DNA from: Scalesia atractyloides | Lineage: Eukaryota; Streptophyta; Magnoliopsida; Asterales; Asteraceae | Assembly: GCA_947069175.1 (NCBI GenBank) | Contig: CAMTDV010000017.1 | Coordinates: 46,509,137 to 46,573,136, forward strand | Direction: 5' to 3' | Length of the DNA: 64,000 nucleotides | In this document: positions 54,420 to 64,000 of the stretch, in pieces | How the letters are laid out: the number at the start of each line of letters is the position of its first letter | Position numbering within the stretch: the stretch's first letter is position 1 | Notes under the pieces: model-generated | What the model saw: only the letters and a program-made list of their open reading frames with translations | Told to the model about the DNA's origin: nothing | Databases searched by the model: none | Made by a program: the position numbers and the translations under genes

Positions 54420-56169
54420 AAAAAAATTTGGAAAATTTTTGTTGATCATATTGATGGGATGAGTGTCCAGAAAAATTTGGCGATAGAAATTTTTTCGAGT
54501 TTTCGAAGACCGAACCGGGATGTTCGGGGACACCATCTAGAGTTTCAGAGTACAGATTTGGTGATACGGTCACAAAATTTTGAAGATAACGAGAGAGTCA
54601 TTGATACCGATGCAGAATGTTGATCATTTGGGTGTCGTGACTAGTACTGGGCCTAAACGTTAAATCCGCATTTGTTAAATACTGAAAGTTCCGGATTTCA
54701 GGGGGAATTTCAGTGAAAATTTTCAGTATGGTCAGAATTTGCAAAAATGAGGGGGAATAAAAAATTTTCAATATTTGAAGATTCCTGCATTTTTGAAATT
54801 CGTGACTACTGCAACAGTATCCGGGTGGTTACTGATTGCAGTTTATCGGGAAATGCAGAGGATTGAGATTTATTGGGTATTTCAAATTGATGTCTAGTTT
54901 GAATGTGGGTGGTTACATAACTGAGTCTTTGAGGAGTTGTTTATCAGATTCTGAGGTCATGGTTGTGGATTGACACCTGAGTCGCGCGTATGGTTTGGAA
55001 GCACACACGACTGCCTATCTTTAACTCTGCTTTGCACATGAACTATTGACTGGACTAACTGCCAGGAGATAGGGATGCTCTGTAGTTTCAGTTGCCCGGG
55101 GTTGTACGCGGTACCATGATTAATGAAGATGATTTATAGGATCAGATCTTTTGGATAAAGTTGTGTATATCATTTGCTGACAAAATAGGTTATACATTTG
55201 GGATTATGTGATCACAGGAAGTTCCGAATTTTCAGTTCATGATACAGAGTGATGCTTAAGGGTTAGAGTCCTGATCTCCGGTGAAGGAACAGTTAGCTGG
55301 ATTAGCAGTCGTTAGTACCAGTGAGGAACTGAGGACGCTCAAAACGTTCGATGATGATCTTAGGAATTAATGACTAGCTCCGTAGACGGATGGTTTTAAA
55401 ATTACTAGGGAAATCTAATGATAACCTTTGGTGGCCATTATTTTTAGTCTTCAAGCAGATGAATCATTCTTCTCTTTGGACTAACCGCCGTTGGATGATT
55501 ATGTTTGGTGATTAAGTGGCGCTGGTCTACCGGAGATAGCTATATATCTAGTATTGTGACTGAAGAGGAAGAATGTGATTTTGGTCATAGACGTATGTTT
55601 CTCAGATTCGATGTGTTACCAGATTATCTGTTTCCGATTAAGATTTATTGATTGAGCAGATTACCGATTTGCTAAATCTTTCTGAACGGTGATTAACTGC
55701 GACTACAGAAATTGGGATTTCGGATTTTCGAGGGTATTCGTTGATTTGAAGTTTTCCGATGCGGTGATTCGAAGTTTCTATCAATTGCCGGTTGAGTTTT
55801 TGATACTTTAGGAGTGTGCGGAATAAACTCTCGATGCTCAACGCTTATTCAAAAACTGAACTCGGATGCGGTTATCGTCGAAATGGAGAAGCTGCTGCAT
55901 TAATTAGCTTAGAGTTGATGGTTATTCGAGAAAATTTGTCGGTCAAGTAAATCAGAGGAGTCAGAAACCATGCAACCAAAGATCTGAACTGGAGATTTAA
56001 GCGGAATTGAAAGTTGTTAATGCAAACCCGGATCATCAATTAAGGGGAATCTGTTGACACGTTTCAACGAATCGGCAGACACCTTGATTGAAGTTGCAGA
56101 ATATCCAAACACGGCTCAAAGTTTTGAAGTTCAAGAACAAGCTTCGACAGTAACGAACAAGGGGGAATC
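54420..56169 (+). other. Internal region of H without genes
   Basis: There are 1.75 kb with no frame longer than about 70 codons and no family resemblance. The purine tract AAGGGGGAATC at about 56159-56169 ends it. Confidence 0.75.
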
Positions 56170-56663
56170 TGTTGATGCACTATTGTGTTCGTCACTTGTC
56201 GAATAGGCTAGATTGAGTGTGTGTTGAATATTGTATAGGTTAGAATCGAACACACGACCGTAATACGGAGATTACAGTGTAAAAGGGAACAAGTTCGCTC
56301 GAACTTGACCTGTATTGGTCAAGTTCGCCCGAACTTGATGTGCCTTTAGTCAAGTTCGCCTGAACTTGTCATGTGAAGGACAAGTTCGCCCGAACTTGAC
56401 TATAGCACATCCGGGTGAACTTGTCTCCCTATATATGTGTGTGTTCATTTGTCACTTGAGTTTTTGCCATCCCTACGGGGAGGTGCTGCCGGATTCTCTC
56501 CAGGAACTCCGGCAGCTGGACTTATAAAGATGTATACTCTTTCGGTATGAATGAAGACTTTCGCTGCATTCTGTTTCTACTCCTTTCTGTAATAACATTC
56601 TACCGAATCGGTTTACGTTTACGCATTAACTTCCGTCTAGAACCGTCTAATCACGGACCTTCA
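56170..56663 (+). repeat. 3' LTR of element H (five palindrome units)
   Basis: This 494-bp LTR is the same as the 5' LTR but with palindrome units starting at 56290, 56320, 56351, 56381 and 56406. The two extra 30-bp units explain the 59-bp length difference. Confidence 0.92.
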
Positions 56664-57217
56664 ATTACATAAAGGGTCGTCTATATTGCGCATAAATGTA
56701 AGAATCTGATTTTTTTCCATTTTACTTGATAACTGAAACGATTGGGGGTTAAAGGTACCGTGTCCGGATGTCCCGACTCATATACTTACATGTCCACACG
56801 GAATAGCGTGCGGGGTAGGCATACCGACTGTAAGACACGTTTTATTCAACTTTGGTGAGTACCTTAATCATAAATAAATGACTGGCTCTGATCTATGGTT
56901 CCCGATTGTATGACAAGTATGTAAATTTGGTAACAAGAATAAATCCCAAGAAATATTTAAAAAATCACCTACGGGTTTTCTCTATGTATAAAACACTTTT
57001 CAAAACATTGTTTTCAAACGAGTCAGTTAATTGTATTTACCGGCGAAAGCTGACGGATTTTCAAAAGATTGAACTGCATGTGTCGAACCTTATTATAGGC
57101 TGGGAATCCGGGTCGGCTGGAATGGAGGCTAAGGAATTTGCAACTCCTGACGCTTGATGTCTAAAGCTTTGTTTATTAGATCCCGCTTGTGCGCTTATAT
57201 TGAACGCTTGTAATACT

Positions 57218-57248
<31 letters not shown>

Positions 57249-57369
57249 GCTTTCATGAATTTAATATTTTTACTCCAATACTTGCGCTGCATATTATTAT
57301 ATTGTGATAAATGTTATCCAGCCGTCACAATTATACCCATTCGGACCCACCAGGAATCAGGGTGTGACA

Positions 57370-58100
57370 TCATCCATATCAAGTATGGCTTTGATGGTAT
57401 TGAACTTCACTCTTCTCCAGTCTGAGAACTTTAGAACGAAACGTTTATTTGATCTATCGTACCTCCATACAATAAGGTGAGCCATTTTTTTATCTTGTAT
57501 GGCGTTTTACACAGTTTTTGGCATTTTTAGTAGTTAAAGTGATATAATTTTTTGTGTTGTTGCTTTTCTACTTATATAATGTTCTTTTGATGTGTTTTAG
57601 ATGAGCAATATATTATTTTGATGCCAAAACAATAATAGTTGTAATAGATTTTCTGAATTTTTATCTGTTCATAGCCCTGTATGCAGTGAGGATTCCCTTT
57701 CTTCATAGTTTTGACATAGAAAAGGTTAGAAGATATGATATATCATTTTTTGCGTTTTATGTGATAACATGATAATGTTTTTTTATGTTATTTTTGTGTT
57801 ATATTCTTTTGGCGTATTATGTAGGATACAAACCTAAAATGTGCCATATAACCTGGCGTTTTGAAACATGAAAAATATACGGGGGATGTTAACATAAGCA
57901 TGCATACTGTAAAACCAAAACAATACTATGCAAAAGTGTAGACCAAAATAACATGGAAAATACGGTGTTTAAACAAACTAATCTACTTCGGCCATCCTTT
58001 CTTCTATCCTTTCCAATCATGTGTTGTAAATTCTGCTATTCTTTCATTCCCTAGTAGCAAGAATTTGTTTAATTATTTTGACAAGTTAAGTTCGGCTTTC
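57370..58100. other. AT-rich non-coding flank, no gene seen
   Basis: The sequence has recurring GCGTTTT and GCGTATT words but no supported ORF, RNA gene or terminal repeat. It may be the downstream part of the decayed element that carries the Ulp1-like fragment. Confidence 0.5.
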
Positions 58101-58102
58101 AT

Positions 58103-58640
58103 TTAAGTATGGAGTAAGATTTTTGTAGTGTACTTGATCCTGAGGTCAATTAGTTGTTTCTTTTGCAGGTCATTTGGGGGCTCTTGTTTTGCTAAACCAC
58201 ATGCCCAACAAGACATCTGCCCCATATACGTTTTCACATGCCTCATTGTAAATATCCCGTAGTTGACCAAGTTAGCTGTTGTTCTCCAATCCATTGTTTG
58301 TCTCACAATATTTGCCCTTTTTATCCGCCGACCACTTGGGTGTTGTTTATTAATCAAGTAGTTTGCAAAAGCATATTGCTACCAGTTTGACATTTTTCCA
58401 TAGTTATTATGGCGTTTTTACACTAAAGTTGTAAAACAATAAAAAGTTTCTAAGGGAGTTACCAGTTTTTCAACCCATCCGTCATACTTTTTTTCAATGC
58501 TCTAATTATCGTATTGAGCATTGTTGTCCAAGACATCGACTTTATATGATTTTATATTGAAGCGGATAAAATAGAAATGCCTTTTCCATATTATTGGCAT
58601 GAAGACCAGATTGTATTCCTTTATTGTTTTATCCTTCATA
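58103..58640 (-). pseudogene. Ulp1-like (C48) cysteine protease remnant
   Basis: On the minus strand, 58640 to about 58500 encodes KEYNLVFMPIIWKRHFYFIR and SYKVDVLDNNAQ. These match the Ulp1 His block (VF.PI....HW) and Asp block (V.V.D). Frame 58103-58357 then gives NLVNYGIFTMRHVKTYMGQ, matching DCG.F.MRHM..YMG but with the catalytic Cys changed to Tyr. Stops lie between. Such domains occur in plant SUMO proteases and, very often, as passengers in DNA transposons; the decay and repeat-rich setting favour the latter. Confidence 0.62.
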
Positions 58641-59835
58641 TATTCTTTGAAAAGGGCGTATTTCAAAACTGCTCCATGTTTAGATTGAATTCAATGTATT
58701 GAAAACCTTCTTCTCTATTAAACACGAGCGTAGTCTGTAATTTTGCATGTGAACATTTTTATTAACAAAACAATGTCATAATGTAATTTCATCGTTTAAT
58801 TCAGAAAAAACAACACTGGCCAACATTATTTTAGTGCAGAATAATCTTGATGGTGATTTTGGCGCCCTAAACATTTCTTCATAGTTCAGGATGTGCCCCA
58901 AGTTTGAACACAACTATTGTGTGTATATAATCCTGGTCTCATGCTCTAGAAAATTATCCTTGGGAGGTCCTGCACCCCTTGAATCTTGAAGATTGTTCTC
59001 CTGAAAAATAGCACATGGAGTTAAAGTTATAGGACTTCATTTTATTAGATCACGGCGTTGTGTGAGTTGTATGTCTCTGCATGTACTTTTTATAGCAATT
59101 TAAGGTTGCAACTACAAACTAGGGCGTTTTATGAGTCATGAAATGCACATACCATGGATAACCACATCAAGTGTATATGTAGGTTTATATATTGTTTTCC
59201 TGGGTCTCCCTTGTTGCATTTATAACCACTGGCCTCCTGAGATAAGGGGACAAATATGCCATTGATGGTTGCGACTTTCTTTTCCAATCTTTACCGACAA
59301 TCTCCTCCACTTCATCATCTGATCATCAGTGGCATCATCTTCTTCATATCCACATCCTTCTGTTGCTTTCAGTATTATGTTTTCTTGCAACATCTTTCCT
59401 ATGTCCGATGTTCTCTTTTCCACCTCCTTTTCCTGGCCCTCTGCCCCCTCTCTGGCGTTTTACTACTTGATGGTTTTGTTTGGTTATAGTATAGGTTTCC
59501 TTTGGTGATAATATAGGTTTCGTTATAATATTGCTCGTTTATTGTTCGTTTTAGGATGTAATTATGGTAATTGAATGTTAATTTTGATTATGAGATTTGA
59601 TTTGGAGGGAAAAATATATAGTGAAACACGGGGTTTGTAAAAAGAGTGTTACTATTAACCACAGGGAAGTGCGTAATGTGTAGATAAGGGCAAAATAGTC
59701 TTTGTCCAGGTTAATGTAACAGTCAACTAACAGAAGGTTGTATATTGTAGCGCTTTTCAAAGGTGGGGGTAGTAGACAACAAAAAGTTTCTTAGGGGCGT
59801 TTGAATTGATTTTTCCCCAAACCACAGGTTTGTAA
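58641..59835. other. Non-coding stretch upstream of the Ulp1-like remnant
   Basis: No complete gene. The minus strand at 59220-59423 is open for 67 codons (EEDDATDDQMMKWRRL) and could be a further piece of the same decayed element. No family is recognised. Confidence 0.4.
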
Positions 59836-60954
59836 GAGTTAAACGCCTGATTGGTCCCTGTGGTTTGAAGAAATTGCAGGCTTGGTTCCAAGGCTTCAAT
59901 AATTACAGAGTTGGTCCCAATTGTTGCAATTTTGCATTCGGGTGGTCCTTATCACTGATCTATGTTAACTTTCTCAGTTAAGTGTATGTAAAATGATTAG
60001 ATTACCCCTAAGCAATTAAAAAAATAAAAAAGAATATAAATATGGGTCCACCGTCTTCTTCTTCCTCCTACTCCTTATCCACCCCCCTATTTCTTTACCT
60101 CCACCATCAACCCACCATCTTTACCCACACCTTCAACCCACCACCACCTTAACCCACTACCACCTCCACCTCCACCGCCACATTCACCCCACCATCTCCT
60201 CCACCGCCACCTTCAACCCACCACCTCCACCATCACCTTCAACCTATCACTTCTACCTCATTTTGAGATTTAATGGAATCAGTCACCACGTTGGAGAAAC
60301 GAGCGACCACCAAGCTTATAGTTTAAACAACTCCGCTGATCTCAAACACATAATTGCTTCCGTACAACGACGGTTGATGAATTGGAAGTTGAATCGAAAA
60401 CTACATGAATCGAGTCAGTGTCTCTGTTACGCTCAGAAGTTGAAATGAAAACTCCCTGAATCAAATCGGTGTCTCCATCACGACTGTTAAATCTGAATAA
60501 ATTTGATCTGAATCGAATTAGTGTAGAATAGTTGATCTGAGACGTTGTGATTCTGACGAGGTTTGTTAGATAGTTGTGTACGAATTTTCAGGTAGATGTA
60601 TGGAGAAACAAAACATGGTAACGGTGGATTAATGTTTGAATTATAGTGGTTCTGTGAACAAGTGGTGTTTTAGTTACTGGGTTTTTGAGAGAGATGAGGA
60701 GAGAAAGGAGGAGGAGGAGGAGGAGGAAGAAGATGAAGCGTGGGGCCACGTTTTTTTTAAATTGTTTTTATCTTTATTACTAGGGGTAAATAGACATTTT
60801 ATACCCACTTAGCTAAGAAACTTAACATGGGTTAGTGATAAGGACCACACGAGTGCCAAAATTGCAATCACCAAGACCAGCTCAGTAATTATTGAAGGCT
60901 TGGGACAAGTCTGCAATTTCTACAAACCAAAGGGGTCAACCAGGCATTTAACTT
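59836..60954. mobile_element. Mutator-like non-autonomous element with about 170-bp inverted ends
   Basis: The left end (59836-60005: AGTTAAACGCCTG, CCCTGTGGTTTG, TCAATAATTACAGAG, GGTGGTCCTTATCAC) recurs inverted at 60785-60954. The flanks GGTTTGTAA (59827-59835) and GGATTGTAA (60955-60963) form a 9-bp duplication with one change, typical of Mutator-like elements. The interior has CCACC-rich sequence (60048-60250), a frame of 61 codons (60263-60448) and a GGA repeat (60706-60730). No transposase is present. Captured host sequence is possible. Confidence 0.8.
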
Positions 60955-60987
60955 GGATTGTAAATTGATGTTTACTTTTTTTAGTAA

Positions 60988-61385
60988 ACTGCCAAAGTGG
61001 TCCATGAGGTTTGGTCACTTTTACCACTTTAGTACAAAACTCAAACTTTTTGAATCTAGGTCCCCGTGGTTTCATTTTTGTTGCCATTTTCATCCAAAAT
61101 CAAAATCTGGTCAGATTTTTTAATTAACATCCAACTTTTTTGTCTTTTTTCTCTCTTTTAATGAAGGTCACAAATGGTCTTTTAACGTTTTATTATAAGA
61201 ATTTTAAAAAATCTAACAATTTTGCTTTTCATTAAAAGGGGAAAAAAACAAAAAAAAACTGGATTTTAACTGAAAAATGTTACTTGATTTTGCTTTTGGA
61301 TGAAAATGATAGCAAAATTAAAACAATAGAGACTCATATTCAAAAAGTTTGAATTTTGTACTAAAATTATCAAAACTCATGGAAT
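60988..61385. mobile_element. Fold-back element with long inverted ends
   Basis: The left arm (about 60990-61150: TTAGTACAAAACTCAAACTT, TTGAATCTAGGTC, CCATTTTCATCCAAAA) recurs inverted at about 61240-61385, with about 60-80 bp between. The ends are diverged and I could not define a target duplication. It lies next to the Mutator-like element, upstream of the GGR promoter. Confidence 0.6.
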
Positions 61386-61390
61386 ATTAT

Positions 61391-61540
61391 TTTTATATTT
61401 TCTTCTTTATGTCAAAAAAAGAAAAAAATGTACACGAGTATGACGTCAGAAAAGACCCAATTGTCAGCAAAAAACAACAGCCCAACTTTCAATTATTTAA
61501 CCCCAATCTTTCGTAGAAAAAGACAATTTCATTTCGGTTC
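61391..61540 (+). promoter_or_regulatory. Probable promoter of the GGR gene
   Basis: This lies between the fold-back element and the 5' leader and contains TGACGTCA at 61441-61448, a perfect bZIP/CRE-type palindrome. AT-rich TATTTAACCCC at 61495-61505 could serve as a TATA element. The start site is not visible. Confidence 0.4.
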
Positions 61541-61595
61541 ACCCAACCCCATCGCCATTGTTGCTCTCGTCTTGATTTTCTCGTTCCAACATCAG

Positions 61596-62103
61596 GTATG
61601 AATCTCAGTTTCTTTTCAATGTTTTGTGGAAATTATGATTATGCTCTTTATATGTTCCCCTTGATCTTTTGCACAATTACATTGCAGTGTTCATATTATG
61701 TCTTTTCTTGAAAGATGAGTAAGGTTTATTGATAGGAACCTGGAGATTATTCAATTCAAGAGAAATCGATACAGGGAAACTAGTTTTATCAGTTGTAGCT
61801 AGTAACCATATTAGGATTAGTATTAATTGCTTTGTTTTTCCATCGTAATGTCCGTTCAGTTATTATTAATCAAAAATCGTCATTTGTTTGGAGACCTAGC
61901 CTATCTCAAATCAGGCCAATTATCCCCTAATTCTACCAATATTTACTTTTTTAGTAACATAGCCTCAAAGTATATCTTTCTTCCTCGACTGATATCGTTA
62001 ACTGTATATTATGGGAAATATGTTTTCTGTTTCTGTTCATTTCACCTTCACGGGGGTGTTTTCAATGCAAATTTATCAACTTGAGTTTTCCACATATGAA
62101 CAG
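61596..62103 (+). other. Probable 5'UTR intron of the GGR gene
   Basis: ACATCAG|GTATGAATC at 61595/61596 is a donor match, and CACATATGAACAG|AAATC at 62103/62104 is an acceptor match. The leader before it is CT-rich (CATTGTTGCTCTCGTC), as in plant 5'UTRs. Frames inside it, such as 61827-62084, are not supported. Confidence 0.5.
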
Positions 62104-62141
62104 AAATCTGTAAAACCGAACAGGGGCAGAGTGAAAAGAAA

Positions 62142-64000
62142 ATGGCGTTGTTTGCAACAGCTGTAATTTCAAGTCCCTATTTACATTTTCCGAAGAGACT
62201 ATCAGTTACTCGACAAAGTATCAGATGTTCTTTGACTACATCATCAGTTTCTGCCAACTTTGACCTTAAAACCTACTGGTCAACTCTGAGAGAAGAAATT
62301 AACCAGAAACTTGATGAAGCTATACCTGTTAAGTACCCAGCTCAGATCTATGAATCCATGCGCTATTCTGTTCTTGCAGAAGGAGCCAAAAGAGCACCAC
62401 CCGTTATGTGTGTTGCCGCCTGTGAGCTCCTTGGTGGTAACCGCCTTGCTGCCTTCCCTACCGCTTGTGCCCTTGAGATGGTATAAGTCCCTTGAGATGC
62501 TTTCGTGTTTTTTTTTTCCAACCGGCCACTGTATGTGTGTTCGCGGTCTCGTTTGGCTGGTTTTGACCGCTAACTATAGTCTCGGAGAAGACAAACCAAA
62601 CCAGCCGGGGCTGGGTGGGTCAGCGAACCGGTTGGCAGTTTAACGGTTCGGTTTTGTTTGTTTGGTGATTTGAACTTATTTTTTTAATTATTAATTTGTG
62701 TCAGATTTTCTAAATTGATAAAAGATAGTTTATGATTCATATTAATATTAATATTAATATTAATATTTATTAATAATTAATATTAATAATAATAATATAA
62801 TAATTGCAAGATTTTGTGAATAGTTCTTTTTTATTGCGACATGTGGTTAGTTCTTTTACATACACACAATACTTGAGTTTTTGCTTATTTTTTTTTTTTT
62901 TTATTCTTATAGTTAATTTTACACATATATTGTTTTCCTCTTATAACTTTTAAGATACAACGTTTTCGTATATTTGAATATACCATGAGACATGCTTATC
63001 AATATCTATTTGGTATAAATTTTATGCATAATGGAGCTCATTATAATACATATACATAACTATATCTTCTAAAATTGAAAGAAACATAAAACAACACGGG
63101 TTAAAGGTTGGTTCCATGTTTCAAACCGGGTCGGAGGATCAAACCCAAGACCACAAAAACTAAACTGAATTGTTTGGTTTCAAACCGGTCGAAATGCTTT
63201 GGTTTGAACTGTCGGTCGGTTTCATGAGTTTTTGAGCACCCTACTGGCTAGGATTAGTTATTTGATGCTTATTCTTTATTTCTAAATTAGTTGATATCCT
63301 AAGTTGGAATGTGTGTTTTATAGGTGCATGCTGCCTCTTTAATCCATGACGACTTGCCATGCATGGATGATGACCCATCCCGAAGGGGTCAACCATCCAA
63401 CCACACCGTCTTCGGGATGGACATGGCCATCTTAGCTGGCGACGCATTGTTCCCGCTTGGGTTCCGCCACATTGTCTCTCACACCCCAACTAATCTCGTC
63501 CAGGAAACCCAACTCCTTCGTGTCATAAACGAAATCGCACGAGCTGTTGGTTCCACCGGCATGGCTGCTGGTCAGTTTGTGGACCTGGAGGGCCCAGCAA
63601 ACGCCATAGACTTCATCCATGAAAAGAAGTACGGTGAGATGGGTGAATGCTCTGCTGTTTGTGGAGGACTTCTAGCTGGTGCTAACGACGATGAGATCCA
63701 ACGGCTCAGACGATACGGGAGAGCAGTCGGGATCTTGTATCAAGTGGTTGACGATTTGTTGCAAGCGAAATCATCTAAAACCAAATTAGTAGACACTGAG
63801 AAAGTTGCAGAAGAAAAGAAGGAAAAGAGTTATGTGGGTGCTTACGGCGTTGAGAAGGCGATGAAAGTGGCGGAGGATCTTAGAGCCGAAGCTAAAAACG
63901 CTTTGGAAGGGTTCGAGAAGTATGGCGAGAAGGTGTTGCCGTTATACAGTTTCGTCGATTATGCCGCTGATAGAAGTTTTAGCTTTTCTGATCAGGTTTG
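62142..64000 (+). CDS. GGR: Heterodimeric geranyl(geranyl) diphosphate synthase small subunit, SSU-II/GGR type (3' end cut by window)
   Basis: Exon 1 is 62142-62480 (113 codons), intron 62481-63323 (ATG|GTATAAG ... TTTATAG|GTG, phase 0), and exon 2 is 63324 to the window edge. The N-terminus (MALFATAVISSPYLHFPKRL, Ser/Arg-rich) looks like a plastid transit peptide. Key features: NFDLKTYWSTL and ESMRYSVLAEGAKRAPPVMC; first Asp-rich motif DDLPCMDDD (residues 122-130); CVAAC (90-94) and CSAVC (222-226), the two CxxxC motifs used by small subunits to bind the large subunit; and second Asp-rich site DDLLQ (256-260) in place of DDxxD. These mark SSU-II, which I recall from Arabidopsis GGR, not a catalytic GGPPS. 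In the family it pairs with GGPPS in plastids and alters its output. The frame reaches DQV at the edge; a stop may follow at once. Start chosen as the first ATG of the frame. Confidence 0.9.
62481..63323 (+). other. Coding intron of GGR with repeat-like insert
   Basis: The 843-bp intron holds an (AAT)n-type run at 62738-62806, a T-run at 62888-62903 and stretches rich in AACCGG/GGTTTG words (62519-62660 and 63100-63240) ending GAGCACCCTAC. These resemble the ends of a small plant DNA transposon, but I see no clear inverted ends or duplication. Confidence 0.55.

Larger units (their letters stand above)
53461..56663 (+). mobile_element. Element H: non-coding copia-like LTR element
   Basis: LTRs 53461-53895 and 56170-56663 begin TGTTGATGCAC and end GGACCTTCA, flanked by ATTAC (53456-53460 and 56664-56668). 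The primer-binding site TGGTATCAGAGC follows the 5' LTR at 53898-53909, and AAGGGGGAATC precedes the 3' LTR. The 2.27-kb interior has no gag or pol. It shares the palindrome, LTR start and leader layout with A and B, so it is a non-autonomous relative. Confidence 0.92.
50802..57369 (+). mobile_element. 3' end of gypsy element G (pol tail plus LTR), split by H
   Basis: The sense strand at 50895-51080 encodes a broken chromodomain-like tail (EVQKFRKEQVSFIRVKWDSH, CGPGYT then TGA for Trp). Next come a purine tract (TTTCCTTTAAGAGGGTGAGG) and an LTR beginning TGTAGCACCCG at 51102 and ending AGGGTGTGACA at 57369, about 3.06 kb once H is removed. The 5' part of G was separated by the insertion of C or is lost. 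Confidence 0.8.
51102..57369 (+). repeat. 3' LTR of element G, interrupted by H at 53461-56668
   Basis: It contains TTACGGACCGTAA-type palindromes (51471-51580), a TATA box ACTATAAATAGC (51738-51749), a donor-like ACTAGTAAGTG (51863-51873), a CCGAAAG/CTTTCGG hairpin (51911-51940) and a (TA)n run at 57219-57243. Layout and motifs parallel those of E's LTR. Confidence 0.8.

Noticed and set aside
54264..54623. 119-codon protein with KFARTC repeats
   Set aside because: It is the translation of the palindrome array plus adjoining sequence inside a non-coding element.
57219..57243. TA microsatellite as a regulatory feature
   Set aside because: It is a simple repeat inside the LTR of G with nothing to suggest function.
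61827..62084. 85-codon ORF upstream of GGR
   Set aside because: It lies in the predicted 5'UTR intron and has no recognisable features.
63241..63620. Minus-strand ORFs over GGR exon 2
   Set aside because: They are antisense to conserved prenyl-synthase coding sequence.

Overview
The window looks like repeat-rich nuclear DNA of a flowering plant. Evidence: spliced genes, plant-type Ty1/copia and Ty3/gypsy LTR retrotransposons, Mutator-like TIR elements, and at the right edge a plastid isoprenoid gene very close to the eudicot heterodimeric GGPP synthase small subunit (GGR/SSU-II). An Asteraceae-like genome is my inference from the element types; the sequence does not prove it. About 57 kb of the 64 kb is nested LTR retrotransposons.

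Layout. An old copia element on the minus strand (called C) runs from beyond the left edge to its 5' LTR at 50319-50801. It is split by five later insertions, each with recognisable 5-bp target duplications: A (copia, +, 903-7811, GACAC), B (copia, -, 8653-23008, TCAAG/TCGAG), D (gypsy-like, +, 23837-33264, ATTTT), F (solo gypsy LTR, -, 34190-36564, ATTTG) and E (gypsy chromovirus, -, 37117-49399, CTTAC). C itself abuts the 3' end of another gypsy element G (+, 50802-57369), whose LTR was split by a small non-coding copia-like element H (53461-56663, ATTAC).

Coding content. B is the most complete copia: gag, protease, integrase, RT and RNase H, then a long set of sense-strand accessory ORFs between pol and the 3' LTR. 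Its RT has lost its N-terminal part and carries YVDN in place of YVDD. A is a related element that lost integrase, RT and accessory ORFs. D has 2.9-kb LTRs, only a gag gene and almost identical LTRs, so it is a recent non-autonomous element. E has 3.6-kb LTRs and a decayed gag-protease-RT-RNase H-integrase-chromodomain polyprotein.

Two signals stand out. First, A, B and H carry arrays of an 18-bp palindrome (consensus CAAGTTCGNCCGAACTTG) just upstream of the LTR TATA boxes, in the untranslated leaders (period about 42 bp in A and B, 30 bp in H) and, in B, immediately upstream of the accessory ORFs. Paired changes in the two arms suggest that dyad symmetry is kept. Second, each LTR of D contains four tRNA-like units with Pol III A/B-box motifs, each followed by a T-run, plus a dense W-box cluster.

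Right flank (57370-64000). A dead Ulp1-like protease fragment lies at 58103-58640, a 1.1-kb Mutator-like element with 9-bp target duplications at 59836-60954, and a fold-back element at about 60988-61385. The GGR/SSU-II gene follows (5'UTR intron, ATG at 62142, one coding intron) and runs to the window edge. It is the only ordinary host gene I can support.
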